Shown here one piece after another: positions 34,991 to 47,530 of a stretch of DNA of 64,000 nucleotides. The first letter of the stretch is position 1, and each line of letters opens with the position of its first letter. The position numbers were made by a program, and so were the translations under genes. The notes beneath the pieces are model-generated. The model was not told the DNA's origin. It did not search any database and saw only the letters and a list, made by a program, of their open reading frames with translations. Where the stretch lies: positions 231,995,178-232,059,177 of the forward strand of contig CM057009.1 of the NCBI GenBank assembly GCA_029891345.1, in the 5' to 3' direction. This DNA comes from Dryococelus australis. Its lineage: Eukaryota > Arthropoda > Insecta > Phasmatodea > Phasmatidae.

Positions 34991-36893
34991 TCATGCTTTA
35001 GTCAAACGGAGACATTTATATATATAATTATTCTTATACATATATGTGTTAAAAAACAGAAATAAAATTAACCATTTCAGTATTCGCAAATATTTATATA
35101 ACACTTTTAATTCAGCGTTAAAATATGAAACTATTTTCCCTCATCATCACCAACATTATTGGACATTATAAGTGCCTTCCAGTGTACCTTTTAAATATTT
35201 GCAGGTAAGGACAGTGACATTTGTCGAAGGTTGATTTCAAAAGTGCTCATTTAATGGTGAATAGCCGTTAGAAATAGTCAAGCTTGGGTAGAGTTATGGT
35301 TGCTGTTAAAAAAAATATATATATTTCAATATATGGAATACGTCAGATTTAGTGGCGTAATATGTCTTATAATTCATTGTGTTTAAAAATTTTTGCTAAT
35401 GATTGCAATTTTAAGCTAGTATCTTCTAGTCCAGAGTACCCCCAGAGTATTGGTTTTTGATGAGAAAGGGGTACATATTGGAAAAAAATTGTTAAAGAAA
35501 TATCAGTCAACTGAAATAGATTCTGTGTTATTAGAGTATATAAATACACCCATGTTGAACTCAAATGTGACACCCACCCAGTAGATGTTTAATCGTCGTA
35601 CAAGAAATGAACTTCCCATAACTATAAACTGTTCACTGCAAAATGAGCACTTTTGAGGCCCTAGTTATTTTTTCCTGTCAGCTATTTTTTATCCTTGAAC
35701 TACTTTCTAAAATAAATATTTCCATGTAAGTAATATACATAGTGTATATATTTCACCGGACTAGGAAGTTAATGTCAAAAGCTACAATAAAATATATTTA
35801 TTAACTATTATTCCAAATGAGAGGTCTTCAAAAAGTGCTCACATTATCGTGAAAAGCATTTAGTAATGTTACACACTTATTGCTTTCCATCCCTTGCAAG
35901 AGCGTAAATGTGTAAATGTCATGCATGTAACCCAAGAGCGGGTGGCGAACACTAAGATCAGCTTACACAGGCTTGCCGCCTCACGTGGCCCTGCGATATA
36001 TCTTTTTTGGCTTGCGCTTCTGACCTTCACCTGATTGAATTTCCATATTTATCTGAAGAATTTTGGGGTAGTTTGCTGCCCTATTTTCATTCAGTGTGAC
36101 TTGGGGTGCGTCAAACTTTCTAGGTCAAGGCCAGTTGGTATAAAGTTTGATGGGTCTCTGAACCGGGAATCAATGAGTGGAATTTTAGCAATAGACGACA
36201 AGCGAAATGAGTGGCGGAAGAAGTGACCAGCAGGAGGAAAATAACTGCTAGAATTGGTGCAGTGAAGAGTACGACTGGCAGGCTAGACTATTGGAATGCA
36301 TAAGTGAGTGAAAGACATTATAAATTATGGCAACAGACAGACTGAAAGTGTGTTAATTATGAGTATGAGTTAATTAAATATACTCAAAGAGACATATTAA
36401 GGATGTCAATTAGAGTAAAAATATACATTAAATATAATGCTTACTGAGGAATAAAATGAGTAATCGTGGTGATAGATGGATTAATGCTGTAAATAATAAC
36501 AGTGTAAATAAATTAAAATCAAATTTAGTTCTTTTATTTTTATTAAGACCTCCATCCCTCATGAACTCAGATATTCTCCTCTTGCATTTTGTAACAATAA
36601 GCTTTTGCAACAAATTTAGTTTAAAAATTTTAAAGGTTCATTTTAATAGAGATGAATACAGTAAAAGGTAATATGGCACCACTGTAAGGAAAAAAGATTT
36701 GTCTTTAAATATGAATCAAAATGTAGTATATAGAAAAAAAGATATTTGGTGCCTGCAAACATTGTTAGTAAACATTGTACTGTCTGCTTGTATTTAATTC
36801 AGGATGATGAAGGTAGAATTAAGAGAAGTAACACAAGGCATATTAAATGTTCACATACTCGCATGCCTAGAAAGCATCAAAATTCTGACATAG
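34991..36893. other. Repeat-rich stretch, 3' end of element F, no gene
   Basis: Copies of an AAAAGTGCTCA-type motif occur at 35,250, 35,830 and, inverted, at 35,640, suggesting a small foldback element of about 220 bp (35,640-35,860). Part resembles 19,125-19,200. Open frames here show no domain. Confidence 0.4.
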
Positions 36894-36966
36894 AAGTGTA
36901 GAGAATGGACATGAATAAATTACTGGTTGAAGTATAAACTTTAATGTCTTTTATTTTAATACTACA
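36894..36966 (+). mobile_element. Element F 3' LTR remnant
   Basis: AGTGTAGAGAATGGACATGA to ACTACA matches 16,526-16,597 with a few changes and ends like the 5' LTR. Only the last 73 bases are shared, so the rest is deleted or replaced. Confidence 0.6.
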
Positions 36967-38835
36967 GCGGTAATGTTACTGGCTTAGTAAAATTTTACTG
37001 TAGCAATGTTCATGAACTGGAAATAATTTATTCGCGGAAAATATATGTTGTTTAGGAGGATTTTTAAAATGTAAACACAAGGAAATGGCATGAAAACCAC
37101 AAATATTTTTTTACAAAAATTTAGTTTCCATTCTTTTAAATTAATTACTTGCTAGTTTACTCTCAGGTAAAATGTGATATTATTTGGAATTTAATTTCAA
37201 CATTGACTTTAAAATTCATTAAATGATTTTTGATTAAGACAGAATAAAATATTATTTGTGATGTAGTTGACCAATTCTATTTTCATAACTACTAACATCA
37301 AATAAAACATTTATAATTTGCCATTGTTTCATTCTTTATGCTAGTTTCTATTGTCTTATAGGTTAAGCTTCATGATCTAGGTAAACATACTTGCTAATAG
37401 AGCTTATGGTATGTGTGATTTTCAGAAAAATGTGAAGCTCCACACCAACAGAAATATAGTGTGCATTTAAATTAATTTAATAAATTAAGTGTAATTTTAA
37501 TATTACTTATCTACATTAAAAGTTTTCAGTATGTTTAAAAATGTCTAGCAACTTGCAGGGAAAAATGATCATTAGTGGAAGATTGCTATGAACAGCTAAA
37601 TAATATAGGTAATTTTGGTCATATGAAAGGGATATCTCATGTTTCCTTGGTTGATAGGACTTATTCTGGGGTGCAGTCTGTCATATCGTTGACTTTGAAA
37701 AGCAACAAAGGGGCATCATAATTGTTATACTCCTTTCTAGAGCACAAAGTCAGTTAAGGGACATTGGCAGGTTAATTTGTACATAACCAAAGAAAAATGC
37801 AAATGCTTGGTAGGCTAGAAACAATTAACCATACTAGCTTATTTAGCTTTAAGGTTAAACCATACTATATTTTTTGAATGATACTTGCAACGAGAGTAAT
37901 TCACAATTGGAAAATTACTTTGGGTATACGTCACTGCAGAGCTATTTCACAGAGGAAAACACAGACAATGACATTAAAACACACATGAAAACAGCTACTC
38001 ATAGCTTGTTCTCATGTTAGATTTTAATATCATTATCTTTTTTTTTTCTTTGTGACAGCTCGTGCAATGTCATCTAAGGTAATATTGCAGAACTCTGATT
38101 TTGATAGTACTAATACTGTATGTACAGTATTTCGGTAATTCACTTTACATATCCCCATTAATAAAATATTTTGGTTTGTACAAATTTTCATGCTACTTTC
38201 ATATTATGTACATTAGAGATCTCTGTTACTATAAATTTGTGATAACTCTTTCAAATATTTTTATATAATTTGTATTGGTTTGTATGCATTTCCTGTTTCC
38301 AAACTCTAGGTATGTAGCCTTCATACTCGCATCTCCTCACTCTTTAGTATACAAACATAACTTTAAATGGTTGCAATGATGGAAATTATCAAAATCTTTT
38401 TGCTATAAAAATATTTTATGATTTGTTTATTTTACTAGATCTTATAATTTTTACTCCTAGAGCGAACACGAGAATAAAAATATAGTAAACCTACTATGTA
38501 GGCTCTTTATTTATATTGAAATACATACAGAAATTTTAATTTTTATAAGAAATCATTAATTTATCTAGAATAATTATTAAAATTATAAATTGCTATGTTA
38601 ATATGTATATGTGTTACACAATCTAGAATACAAAATTATGTATCTATAGTTATATCTAGTAACGAATTCCATTAAAATAGTACAACATTTTTTTGGACTA
38701 TGAGCATGGTTGGGCCATGAGCAATGTATTTAAAAGTAAATAATAAAAAAATACAAAAAAAGTGAAAATTCTATCAATTATGGGCTGTGCAGCCCTGCTA
38801 GGAACTTTAGAGGCCTAATAGCAAACGTAATAACA
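36967..38835. other. AT-rich stretch, no gene seen
   Basis: No coding signal, repeat or LTR recognised. Confidence 0.5.
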
Positions 38836-38837
38836 AT

Positions 38838-41320
38838 ACAGTAAACTCCTGATTAACCATGTTAATTTGGACCAGAAAAAAAACATGAATAAGCGAATTT
38901 GTATTAAAAAATCTGGATAATCAAATTTACTAATTTTTTCTGTTAATGGAACAGTGATACTGTGTCTGAAAATCGTGATAAAAAAACAATACCTATTATA
39001 AATTTCAAAGCAAATACAAATCACGCTCTGTATGTACAGGATTTAAAGTACTGTGCTGTATGTAGTACAGTTCACGATACTTTAACTGACATTTAAGTTG
39101 CACCAAGTGTGTGTAATTCATGGGGTATCGAGTATACACAGCTTATAGCCTGCACCGGCACCAGGTGGACAGCATGGAGCGATAAGCAATGGGTGTGACA
39201 CTTTCTCAGCATTCGCACAAACATGTCCTTAAGATTGCAAAGTGAGTTGAAAGTTTAGAATGAAATGCAATAGACAATAATGTGACTTGAAATAAGGCAA
39301 GCTGGCATTTAAACAATACAGTATACTCCCCATAAAAAAAATAACTCGCAATACAAATGCAGAACCTAACATTAACTTTATCTAAAACAACGAGAACACA
39401 TTTGAAAAACGTCTAAATTCATTTATTTCAAAGTTTTTTACAACCATAATGAATTTTTTTTAAACATAAGAACTCATCTCCATCAATAAGTGTAGGCTGC
39501 TTTCTCATTCTGTCTCAATAAACTGGGTTGAGATGTCTTAGATTTCTATATATCTATAATTACTAAGAGTTTATTTAAATTTTACTGAACTACACACACC
39601 AAAGTTTAAAAATTCGGAAATTATAAGTTTTTTTTAAACATTTACACACTTGATATGAACAAATGTAAGAAAAGTTAAACCGTCCCTTTCTTAAAAAATT
39701 CCTTAATTTTTTTTTGTTTTGGCATGGGAATTGATGTTTTGGTTTATAACATATGAAATTTGTCTTAACGAGAGAATGTCAACATAGTCCAAACCGTGTT
39801 GGCTGTCATATTCCAATAGTTTGTGGATGTGTTCTGCTGCCTGGATGTGTGTTACTGAAGCTTCATATTTGTCTTAAATTTCATCAGATTCTTCTGCCAC
39901 ATCGCCTCAACACACACTTTTGTGACAATAGCATCTTTATTTAAGGTTAAAAACCTAGTTCATGATCATTGGAGCTCAGCCACTTGTTATTGTTGCATTC
40001 ATCAACATCTTCGAAGCAGACTACATTTTACACCAAGCTTGATAAACTTGTTGCAGTGCTGAATTTTTCCTCTTAAAAGCCTTTGAAATCACTGAAGTAG
40101 TCGGGGAAGATTTTTTCCAAGCATTTTGAAGTGTGCTGACATTCACTTTATCCCAGGCTTTGTGGATGCTGTGAATAAAATCAAGAACATTAATGGTCCT
40201 CCAGAAAACTAGTACATCTGTTGCTTCATCAACCAACTTTCTCAGTAGGTCTGCTTGGTAATGTTGCTTGAAAGATGCAATCATGCCTTGATCCAACGGC
40301 TGTATTAGCGACGTGACATATGAGGGCAAATATTTAACAAAAATCTTACCATCACTTCAGACTAGCTTAATTGCTTCTGGGTGATAAGGTGCATTGTCTA
40401 ACAACAGGATGGTTTTTGTGGGTAATCCCTGGTCTTCAAGTAAACTGCGCACACTGGGAACAAACTTAGTGTGGAACCAATCAGCGAAAATTTCACAGTT
40501 CGTCCATGCTCCCGTCTGGTATGTGTGGTGAACAGGCAGGTGTTGTCCTTTGAAGGCTCTCTGGTTTCTTGATTTCCTGATAACCAAGGTTTTTATTTGT
40601 GGTTATCAGTGGAATTTGTGCAGAAAAGCACAGTTTGACTTTCTTTACATATTTTGTACCCTGGTGCATGGGACTCAGCCTTAAAAACCAGACTTCAGTT
40701 TGGCAAACCCTTCCAATACAGACCAGTCTTGTTAGCATTGTAAATTTGGTTGGGGTGAAAATTGTGCTCATCTATAAATTCGGAAAATTCAGTGCCGGAT
40801 GCTGTAGCTGCTTCTGTATTAGCACTAAGCTTTTATTCTTGCACAGCAATTTCTCTTATTCGGTGCCTTTGTTTAAATCTACTCAGCTACCCGGATGAAG
40901 CAGAGAACTCCTCTTCAATTTGTAACATCATGTGGAATTATTTTGCTTCTTCCATCACCAATGGGCCAGAAAGGCTATGCCTTCAGCTTATTTCTGTTTG
41001 AACCGCAAATACAGCACTTCATCCAAGTTGGCGAATTCGGACTTTTTCAGTGTTTTGCGATTTGATGGACCCGCACCACTATCTGCGCAACATGCCCATT
41101 TAATTAGCCTTTGTTTGTTTTTATTAATGTCCCGCACAGTTTGTACCTTGATTCCAAAGTCTAATGCTCATCTCGCAGCTGTTTCGCAATGCTCAAATTT
41201 TAAAACTATTTCTTTCTTTTCTCTGACAGTTAAATCTGTCCTTTTACACTTTGTTGACATGTTGTGAAAACGACACTACAAACAGCGAACAACAACCATG
41301 CCCGAGTAGTCGATAAATTT
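38838..41320 (-). mobile_element. Tigger/pogo-like DNA transposon (decayed)
   Basis: The left end CAGTAAACTCCTGATTAACC followed by AATTTGGACCAG and ATAATCAA has the look of a Tigger terminal repeat. The transposase pseudogene lies at 39,970-41,260 on the minus strand. The right terminal repeat was not found, so the right end is approximate. Confidence 0.7.
40021..41260 (-). pseudogene. Tigger-like transposase (broken)
   Basis: DDE_1-family transposase of the pogo/Tigger group. Starts at ATG 41,260 with a CENP-B-type helix-turn-helix (MSTKCKRTDLTVREKKEIVL), interrupted by a TGA near 41,180. The core has NANKTGLYWKGLP near 40,720 where ADETGLYW is usual, so the first catalytic Asp is changed to Asn. 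LLLDNAPYHPE near 40,380-40,410 keeps the second, and SLIQPLDQGMIASF near 40,290 keeps the third. C-terminal text runs to 40,021. Frame breaks near 40,600 and 40,355. Confidence 0.85.
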
Positions 41321-41441
41321 TGTAAGATGTGGTGTTGGGATGGTAACTGAGATGAGTGCGATCAGATACGTGCTTCAACAGGTGAAAATGGATTACACAT
41401 GCATGTCTCTGCGACAGGCTTACAGTTTAAAGAGATAAACA

Positions 41442-41509
41442 TCAGCTCATGCAGCACAGCTATAGACATGCATGGTCAGCTCATGCAGCACAGCTATAGA
41501 CATGCATGG
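41442..41509. repeat. 34-bp tandem duplication
   Basis: TCAGCTCATGCAGCACAGCT and the next 14 bases occur twice in a row. Confidence 0.9.
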
Positions 41510-41654
41510 TACCACTGCTTGTTAAATGACACAAGTTACAGCATTGCCTTACTGCAGAAGTTACAGTAAACTTTGGAAAAAGCTAGAAATAAAATCCGCA
41601 TGGATATGCCAAAAAAGTTTAAGCGAAGCACAAATAAATGGGAGTGTACTCTGT

Positions 41655-41727
41655 GTGTGTGTGTCTGTGTGTGCGTGTGCGTGCATGCATGCGTGCGTGT
41701 GTTTATATATATATATATTTTTTTTTT
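41655..41727. repeat. TG/TA microsatellite
   Basis: TG, GCATGCATGCG and TATATA runs. Open frames here are simple sequence. Confidence 0.9.
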
Positions 41728-41869
41728 TGCAGGAAACCCACAGAATTTAAAACTCAAAAGAATTAATGAAAAATCATTGAAAATTCTCTCAAACTCGAGA
41801 AATATTTTAAAGATGAAAACCTAAAGACAGAAATAATATTTTACAGTTACAAAACTTATCTTAGAATTG

Positions 41870-42250
41870 TCAATACTTCCTTTGCAGGTAGCAAGAAAAT
41901 ATTTGAAAATCATAACATTTTTTTTTTGAGAATCACCAAAAAAAATCTTTGATAATAACAAAAAAAAATATTTGACAAAAGCAAGAAAATCTCCTAAATC
42001 GGTATAAATATTTCAAAATCATTGCGAATCTTTGAAAATCACTAGGGAAATTCTTTAAAATTGCAAGTTAATATTTAATAATTGCTTAAAATCTTTTACA
42101 AATCACAAAAAAAAAATCTTTCAAAATCCCTAAAAATTGCAAGAAAATTTGAGAAAATTGGTAAAAAAAAAATTTTTTAGTAACAAAAATTATTAGCATA
42201 AGTATCAACTTACAAACAATCACCAAAAATCACAAAACAATTAAAATTCA
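41870..42250. repeat. A-rich degenerate repeat
   Basis: Repeated units of the type AAAATCTTTGAAAATCACTAG and AATTGCAAGAAAAT at roughly 25-40 base spacing, with runs of A. Confidence 0.55.
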
Positions 42251-42965
42251 ATGTACATTTTAACTTAGTTGTTGCTCCCGTGAATCAATGTTAAAAACTG
42301 ATACACTGTCAATAACAGACATGGCTACCTTAATCTTAACATTTTTAAATTCTTTATTTTGAAACTAAAGATTTTTATTTGTAGTGTATAATAGATATCA
42401 AAATTAATTATTTCATCTTACAGAAACTTGTGTTTAAAATTTCCTCCCAGTCATGAAATTTTAATTTTTGTCGCTGACAACACAGCTAAGTTGCATATTT
42501 TGAAAATATAAGAAAACAACAGTTTTAAGAAGTGCAAAATTGTTATGTGAAGGGTAAAGTACTGAGCACCGATTTTAGTTACAGTTAAATTTAATTTGAT
42601 GGAAACTATTTTAATTGTCTTAGCAGAGATGTTTAAACAACTACTCACTCGTCCTGTGGTTTGTTGAATCTTTTCAAGTATTTATATTTTAATGGCATTT
42701 CATACATTTTCAGAAGGATAATATCTGAAGTGCTTAGTATTTTACCATTCTAATCACTTGGCTTAAAGATGTTTTTCTAGATGCTACTTTGAGGAAGACA
42801 CATGCTTTTAATATAACACACATATTAATATTTGGTGTCTCAACACAGCCATGAACATGTTCCTGACACCAAACCTGAGGAAATGCAATTCTGTGCTTAA
42901 TATTCAGATATGTAATATGAAAGCCATGCTGACTCATGAACCTTGGTTTCTGTATTTATTTCTAG

Positions 42966-43040
42966 CCAGAAGCAATTGGAAGTTTGACAAATCTGGCAGA
43001 ACTCTGGGTTGATTGCAACAGAATCAAAAACATCTCATCA
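42966..43040 (+). CDS. Candidate host exon: leucine-rich repeat unit
   Basis: A 75-base open exon between a polypyrimidine tract ending TTATTTCTAG and the donor GTAAGT. It encodes 25 residues, PEAIGSLTNLAELWVDCNRI then KNISS, fitting the leucine-rich repeat pattern LxxLxxLWVxxNxI. Both splice phases are 0, as in genes where exons match repeat units. The W-x-D-x-N core is reminiscent of LAP-family proteins (Scribble, Erbin, Lap1), which act at cell junctions, but one repeat cannot fix the gene. No other exon of it was found in the window. It is the only sequence here that looks under coding constraint. Confidence 0.55.
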
Positions 43041-45940
43041 GTAAGTCAATTTTTATTTTATTTTATATATAAATTAATTTTTTTGTTATGTTTATAATAC
43101 AGTGAATCTTGGTTTTAAAATTAAGAAAGATGTTATAATTGAAAACTGAAAATCCATCCATGTTCGTGTAAGGTAATGGTGGCAGGGCACAAGTATATAA
43201 TTGGCTTTGTAGCTTTCATGGTTACATCTTTGAGAATTCTTGGTAATTATTGTGGTAGAGGAAGGCAACTGTATTAATTGGTTGTGGCAAAGATGGTCAG
43301 TTGGGTCCTACTGTTTATAGAACTGGAACTGGCTATGTTAAATCCTGCACGTAGTAGAATTTAAAATTGTAATTAAATATCCCACCTAGGAGTTCATGAC
43401 CTAAATATCCAACCTAGGAGTTCATGACACTTCTCAAGATACAGAAAACTGCAAAAAAGATGTGTGTAAATTATAAAATTTATTTGCAGTTGTAAAATTG
43501 GGTTAAATATAAGTCATCATCAAACTTAGACTGAAAATTCACTGAATTTCAGCTCTTTGTGGAAAATTTTAAACATGGACTGAAATGTAAACAAGAAGAA
43601 AGGCAGAGGGAATTTGGAGTAAAAAAAGTGGGAATCCGTCTTTTGCTTATTTTACAAACAACGGGAAAATCACTTGCAGAATACGGTGAACTCTTAATCT
43701 CGGACTTTCGATATCCTGTTAGGTAACTTGAAAAAAAAAAAATTGGTGAAAGGCAATCTTAATTGTTTTTTATTTAATCCAAATGGAATTTTGCTCACAG
43801 ATCTTAAGAGAACCATGTACTTCATTTGAATGCATTACGTTATATCTTGTAAGTGTTATTCATCACATGGTGCAGTTACTTGATATATGCAAGCTTTTGA
43901 TAACTTTACCATAATATATCTGGCATGCCACATGTGGCAAAACAGTAGACTGTCTAACTCCACATTATTCATTGTTTCTCCACTCACGCCCTTTGCTAGA
44001 TGAGTTTGGCCTGTACTACAGAAATAAAATTTCAGTGCTGTGTTTGTGAAAGGTATAGCTACTTGGCAATATCTTATTATGGTGCCTAAACAAAAGTATA
44101 CGTCTTTAAGTGTCGCACAAAAGTTAATATTGATTTAAAATAATATTGTGGCTCTCCCGTGGCTAGCCTGTGCATATAATTTGGGATTGTGAAAAAAAAC
44201 TGCCTCAGACATTAAAAAAATAGGGAATTATGCAGCAATTTATGGCAACAGGTGTATTGTTTTAAATACATTTTGAAATCTTTTCAAAAATATTTTTTAA
44301 CAATATTAGAAAAAATAAAACATGATTGAGATATTATTATAATTTTATTAAAGTTTTTGCCATATCAAATTATGACATTTTTCATAAAGATTTTGTTTTT
44401 TAATTTTTAAGGAAATTTTATAAAACCTTTCAGTGATATTTTAATATTTCATTGTATTTGGTATTTTATTAAATGTAAATAAACTTAATAATATTTTGAG
44501 CTTTCCATCATTTAGTAAGGAATTTATTAAATTGTTAATAACAAATTTTGAATCATTTGTATGAAGATGGCATAAGTTAACCAAGGAAATTATATGCTGA
44601 CCACATTTTCAGGTATACCAGTCCTTTTCGCACTGATTACACATCACGGTAATTTCTGTAGTAGTCACTTAATTGGCAATATCAGCCCTGTCCTACTGCC
44701 ATTATCCCTAATTTTGACAGACGTCTGGTTTGCACAACACTAGCACCTCTAGTAGCCATTAAAGTAAACAAAGATGGAAGCCTACAACATAGAACTCTAA
44801 CCCCAAGTAGACAATGAGAGAAACAAAAATTGATTACACCAACACCCCTAGCAGCCAACATCAGAAACAAATATTATGGTGTTCTACAATTGACACCAAA
44901 CCTCTAGTGACCAATACCAAAAACATCATTATAGTTGTTTGTACATGCAGATAATGTTTGCTATGTTCATAGTAAAAAAAAAAGTGTGTATTAAATGTAC
45001 CTAACTTTTTAAAATACATATTCCAAACTTTCTTTTTCCAAGAGTTTTTTGATTTTGATTATTTTAAGTATAAATATTTTTCAGTTTTATCATTGCTTTT
45101 TAAATATTTTGTCATGTAGCATGTAAATGTTTTTGTGTTTTCCCAGCAAACATTACACTTTTCTAAGAGTAAGCATCTTCCAAAATATTTTATTTGGTTT
45201 AATAGAGTCATGTACTGTATTGTGTAAGTGTACGTATCATCAGGGGGTGTTCACAGGATAGGGAACAACAGGTCGCTTATTTTTTCAGGCCCACTCCACG
45301 CATACCCTCATTATAGTGAAATATTTTGATACCCATTAAAGCAATAACAAATTGTTTTGTAGTTGTTACATTGCACAAGCTTAGTATTTTATACATTAAA
45401 AAATTTATGCATTCTCACAGATTTAAGCAAAAAAAAATTGCTTCTTAATTTTTATTATGTTGCGTGGCTATATTGTTGTTGTTGACGATAGCGTAACGCC
45501 ATGATAAATTTTAATTTCTGAAATGCGTTGCAATTCTTGGCAGAACATTGTAATCTTCTGATCCCACCTATAATTCATTTTATTCCACTGTTGAAGGTGG
45601 TCCACAAGTGTTCAAATTTCCTAAAAATATTGAACAATACGTGTGATTATAATAATATTTGTACTGCAGTTTTAAGAAGTTCAAGGTATATCCGCCAGAA
45701 GTGCTGTAAGTACTCAGTAGCCCCAACTTCATAGTGATGGCAGTAGTTGTGCCAACTAAGTTGGTATGCATGGAGAAGGAAAAAAATAATAGCGACAGCT
45801 CAATAACATTGCTGTTGCCACTCTGGTGTATACCTTATTTACTCAATGGGTATCACTGAAAAATAATTTTTCCTGCAGTCATGTTATGTAAAGAACATAT
45901 ATGCCTTATTTACATTTCACACATATTTATATAATAAACA
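43041..45940. other. No gene seen; putative intron
   Basis: AT-rich. Holds a short duplication (ACCTAGGAGTTCATGAC at 43,384-43,400 and 43,412-43,428) and a three-unit minisatellite at 44,734-44,934. A 62-codon minus frame at 44,682-44,870 overlaps the minisatellite and is not credible. Confidence 0.4.
44734..44934. repeat. Degenerate three-unit minisatellite
   Basis: Units at 44,734-44,777, 44,838-44,879 and 44,893-44,934 share the pattern CACYARCACCYCTAGYRGCC with downstream AAACA. Confidence 0.55.
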
Positions 45941-45949
45941 CTACTGGAA

Positions 45950-46680
45950 AAAGATAAAATAACACCTTGATGGTCGCTTTGCAAGAAATGCAAATTTTAT
46001 TGTTATGCAATACATGTAGTATATAGAACATGATCACTGACGCGAGAATATCCACTGGAAAATAATGTCTGCAGAGGTGTGTTAAGAGTTTGTTCCAGTA
46101 CTTAGTGTGCCTTCCGTGAACAGCAATACAGGCAGAAATTCTTGCACAGAAACGATCATAGAGATGATGGATATCGTCCTGTAGAATGGAATTCCACGCA
46201 CATTGCACGATGGCTCAGCTGGGCAAGAGCTGGCAATGGTGTAGGAGATCGGATTAGTTTATATCCAACAATTATACTCTATCTGGTGATCAGGCTGGCC
46301 AGGTTAGTTGATGAACACCTTGAAGAGCATGTTGGATCACATGAGCAGAATGTGGAAAGGCATTATACTGTTGAAATAGTGCATCCCAGCAGCCCCTGCA
46401 CAAGTGGTAGTAGAATGGGTTGGATAACATTCAGATGCAAGCAGCCATTGTAGGACGTGCCTCCTTAAACCATTATCCCAGGAGTTAGTCCCGAGTGTCG
46501 TTGCGGTATACATTGTGGAGATTCTGCTCACCAGGCCGATGTCGAACATGCACTCGACCATCATTAGCCTCAAGGCAGAACCGGGACTCATCACTGAACA
46601 CAACACTTTGCCATTCGTCCTTCCAGGTGCTCCTTTCTCGAGCCAACCATAGGTTGGCTGCACAAATCTGAGGTGCGAGG
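45950..46680 (-). pseudogene. Tc1-like transposase, second family (broken)
   Basis: Tc1/mariner transposase remnant on the minus strand. WQSVVFSDESRFCLEANDGR near 46,575-46,620 holds the first catalytic Asp, followed by VYRN and then QQYNAFPHSAHVIQHALQ near 46,330-46,375, where QQDNA is usual, so the second Asp is now Tyr. After it comes LTWPA and a stop at the SPD motif. The C-terminal part near 46,100-46,200 reads WNSILQDDIHHLYDRF and IAVHGRHTKY, the usual end of this family. Frames shift at least twice. Confidence 0.8.
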
Positions 46681-46826
46681 TGAAGTCTTAGCTGATGTTG
46701 TTTCTGAAGTTTAATAACAATGGTGTTGTATAACTGAATTGAAATGTTGATAAGATCTCTATTGCCTACAATGTCTATGAAAAATTAACCAAAACAAAAT
46801 GAACACAATATATGGATGAGAAACAC

Positions 46827-46830
46827 AAAT
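46827..46830. repeat. AAAT target duplication, left of LTR pair C
   Basis: Matches 63,803-63,806 outside the other LTR. Confidence 0.55.
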
Positions 46831-46951
46831 TGTTACCTCCTTTGGTTCTAATAACCAGAGGGGTTACAAAATGAACTCTTTGAAGGTTTTACTTAACTGC
46901 CCCCCCCCCCCCCAAGCTGTTTCCTTGTGGCCTCTTTAATGTCTTATTACA
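46831..46951 (-). mobile_element. Element C 3' LTR, internally deleted
   Basis: TGTTACCTCC to CTTATTACA. The first 70 bases and last 45 match the two ends of the 631-bp LTR at 63,172-63,802 (AACCAGAGGGGTTACAAAAT, AATGTCTTATTACA); the middle is replaced by 14 C's. On the minus strand a purine-rich GAGAGGGATAC adjoins its start, as expected for a polypurine tract and a 3' LTR. Confidence 0.75.
46900..46913. repeat. Poly-C run
   Basis: 14 C's at the deletion junction of the LTR. Confidence 0.95.
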
Positions 46952-47470
46952 GTATCCCTCTCGTTGAAGAAACAGCTATCCTTGGTCGCCGTGGAAAGTG
47001 TTGAACAGTTTGGGAGGAGACATGATTAGAGCCGGCATCCTTGAAGTTGGAGTAGCCAGCAGGGCATGGTACTTGCCCTCCCGCAGTAGAGTGGCCAGCA
47101 GAGTCCTTAGCTTCTCATGTCTCCGGTTGTCACGTTGTTATTTTGCAGTGGCAATCAAGAGTCTTTCATAGTGTATTCATGCACTTAATCACTTTAATGA
47201 CTTATGAATATGAAACGGGTTTATATATATATATATCTCTTGTTTGAGGCAGTTCAATGGAATTTACTCAAACTGTTCATTTATCTTTACTCTTTTGTCT
47301 GCTTATTTTGCTTATATGCTAAGTTTTACATTCTACCTTATATTATATATTTCCTACTTTAACAATTCTTTATACACTTTAACTTAATTTTTCCTTTATT
47401 ATACATTATTCCTTCTCTAGGTTTGTACAGTTAAAATATTTGTCTCATTACTATACAAACACTTTTTTTC

Positions 47471-47472
<2 letters not shown>

Positions 47473-47529
<57 letters not shown>
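47473..47529. repeat. (AT)n microsatellite
   Basis: About 57 bases of AT. Confidence 0.95.

Positions 47530-47530
<1 letters not shown>

Noticed and set aside
41526-41824. Overlapping frames of 73-83 codons on both strands
   Set aside because: They span a TG/TA microsatellite; composition explains the open frame.
46142-46453. 103-codon plus frame
   Set aside because: Complement of the second Tc1-like transposase, whose minus-strand motifs are clear.
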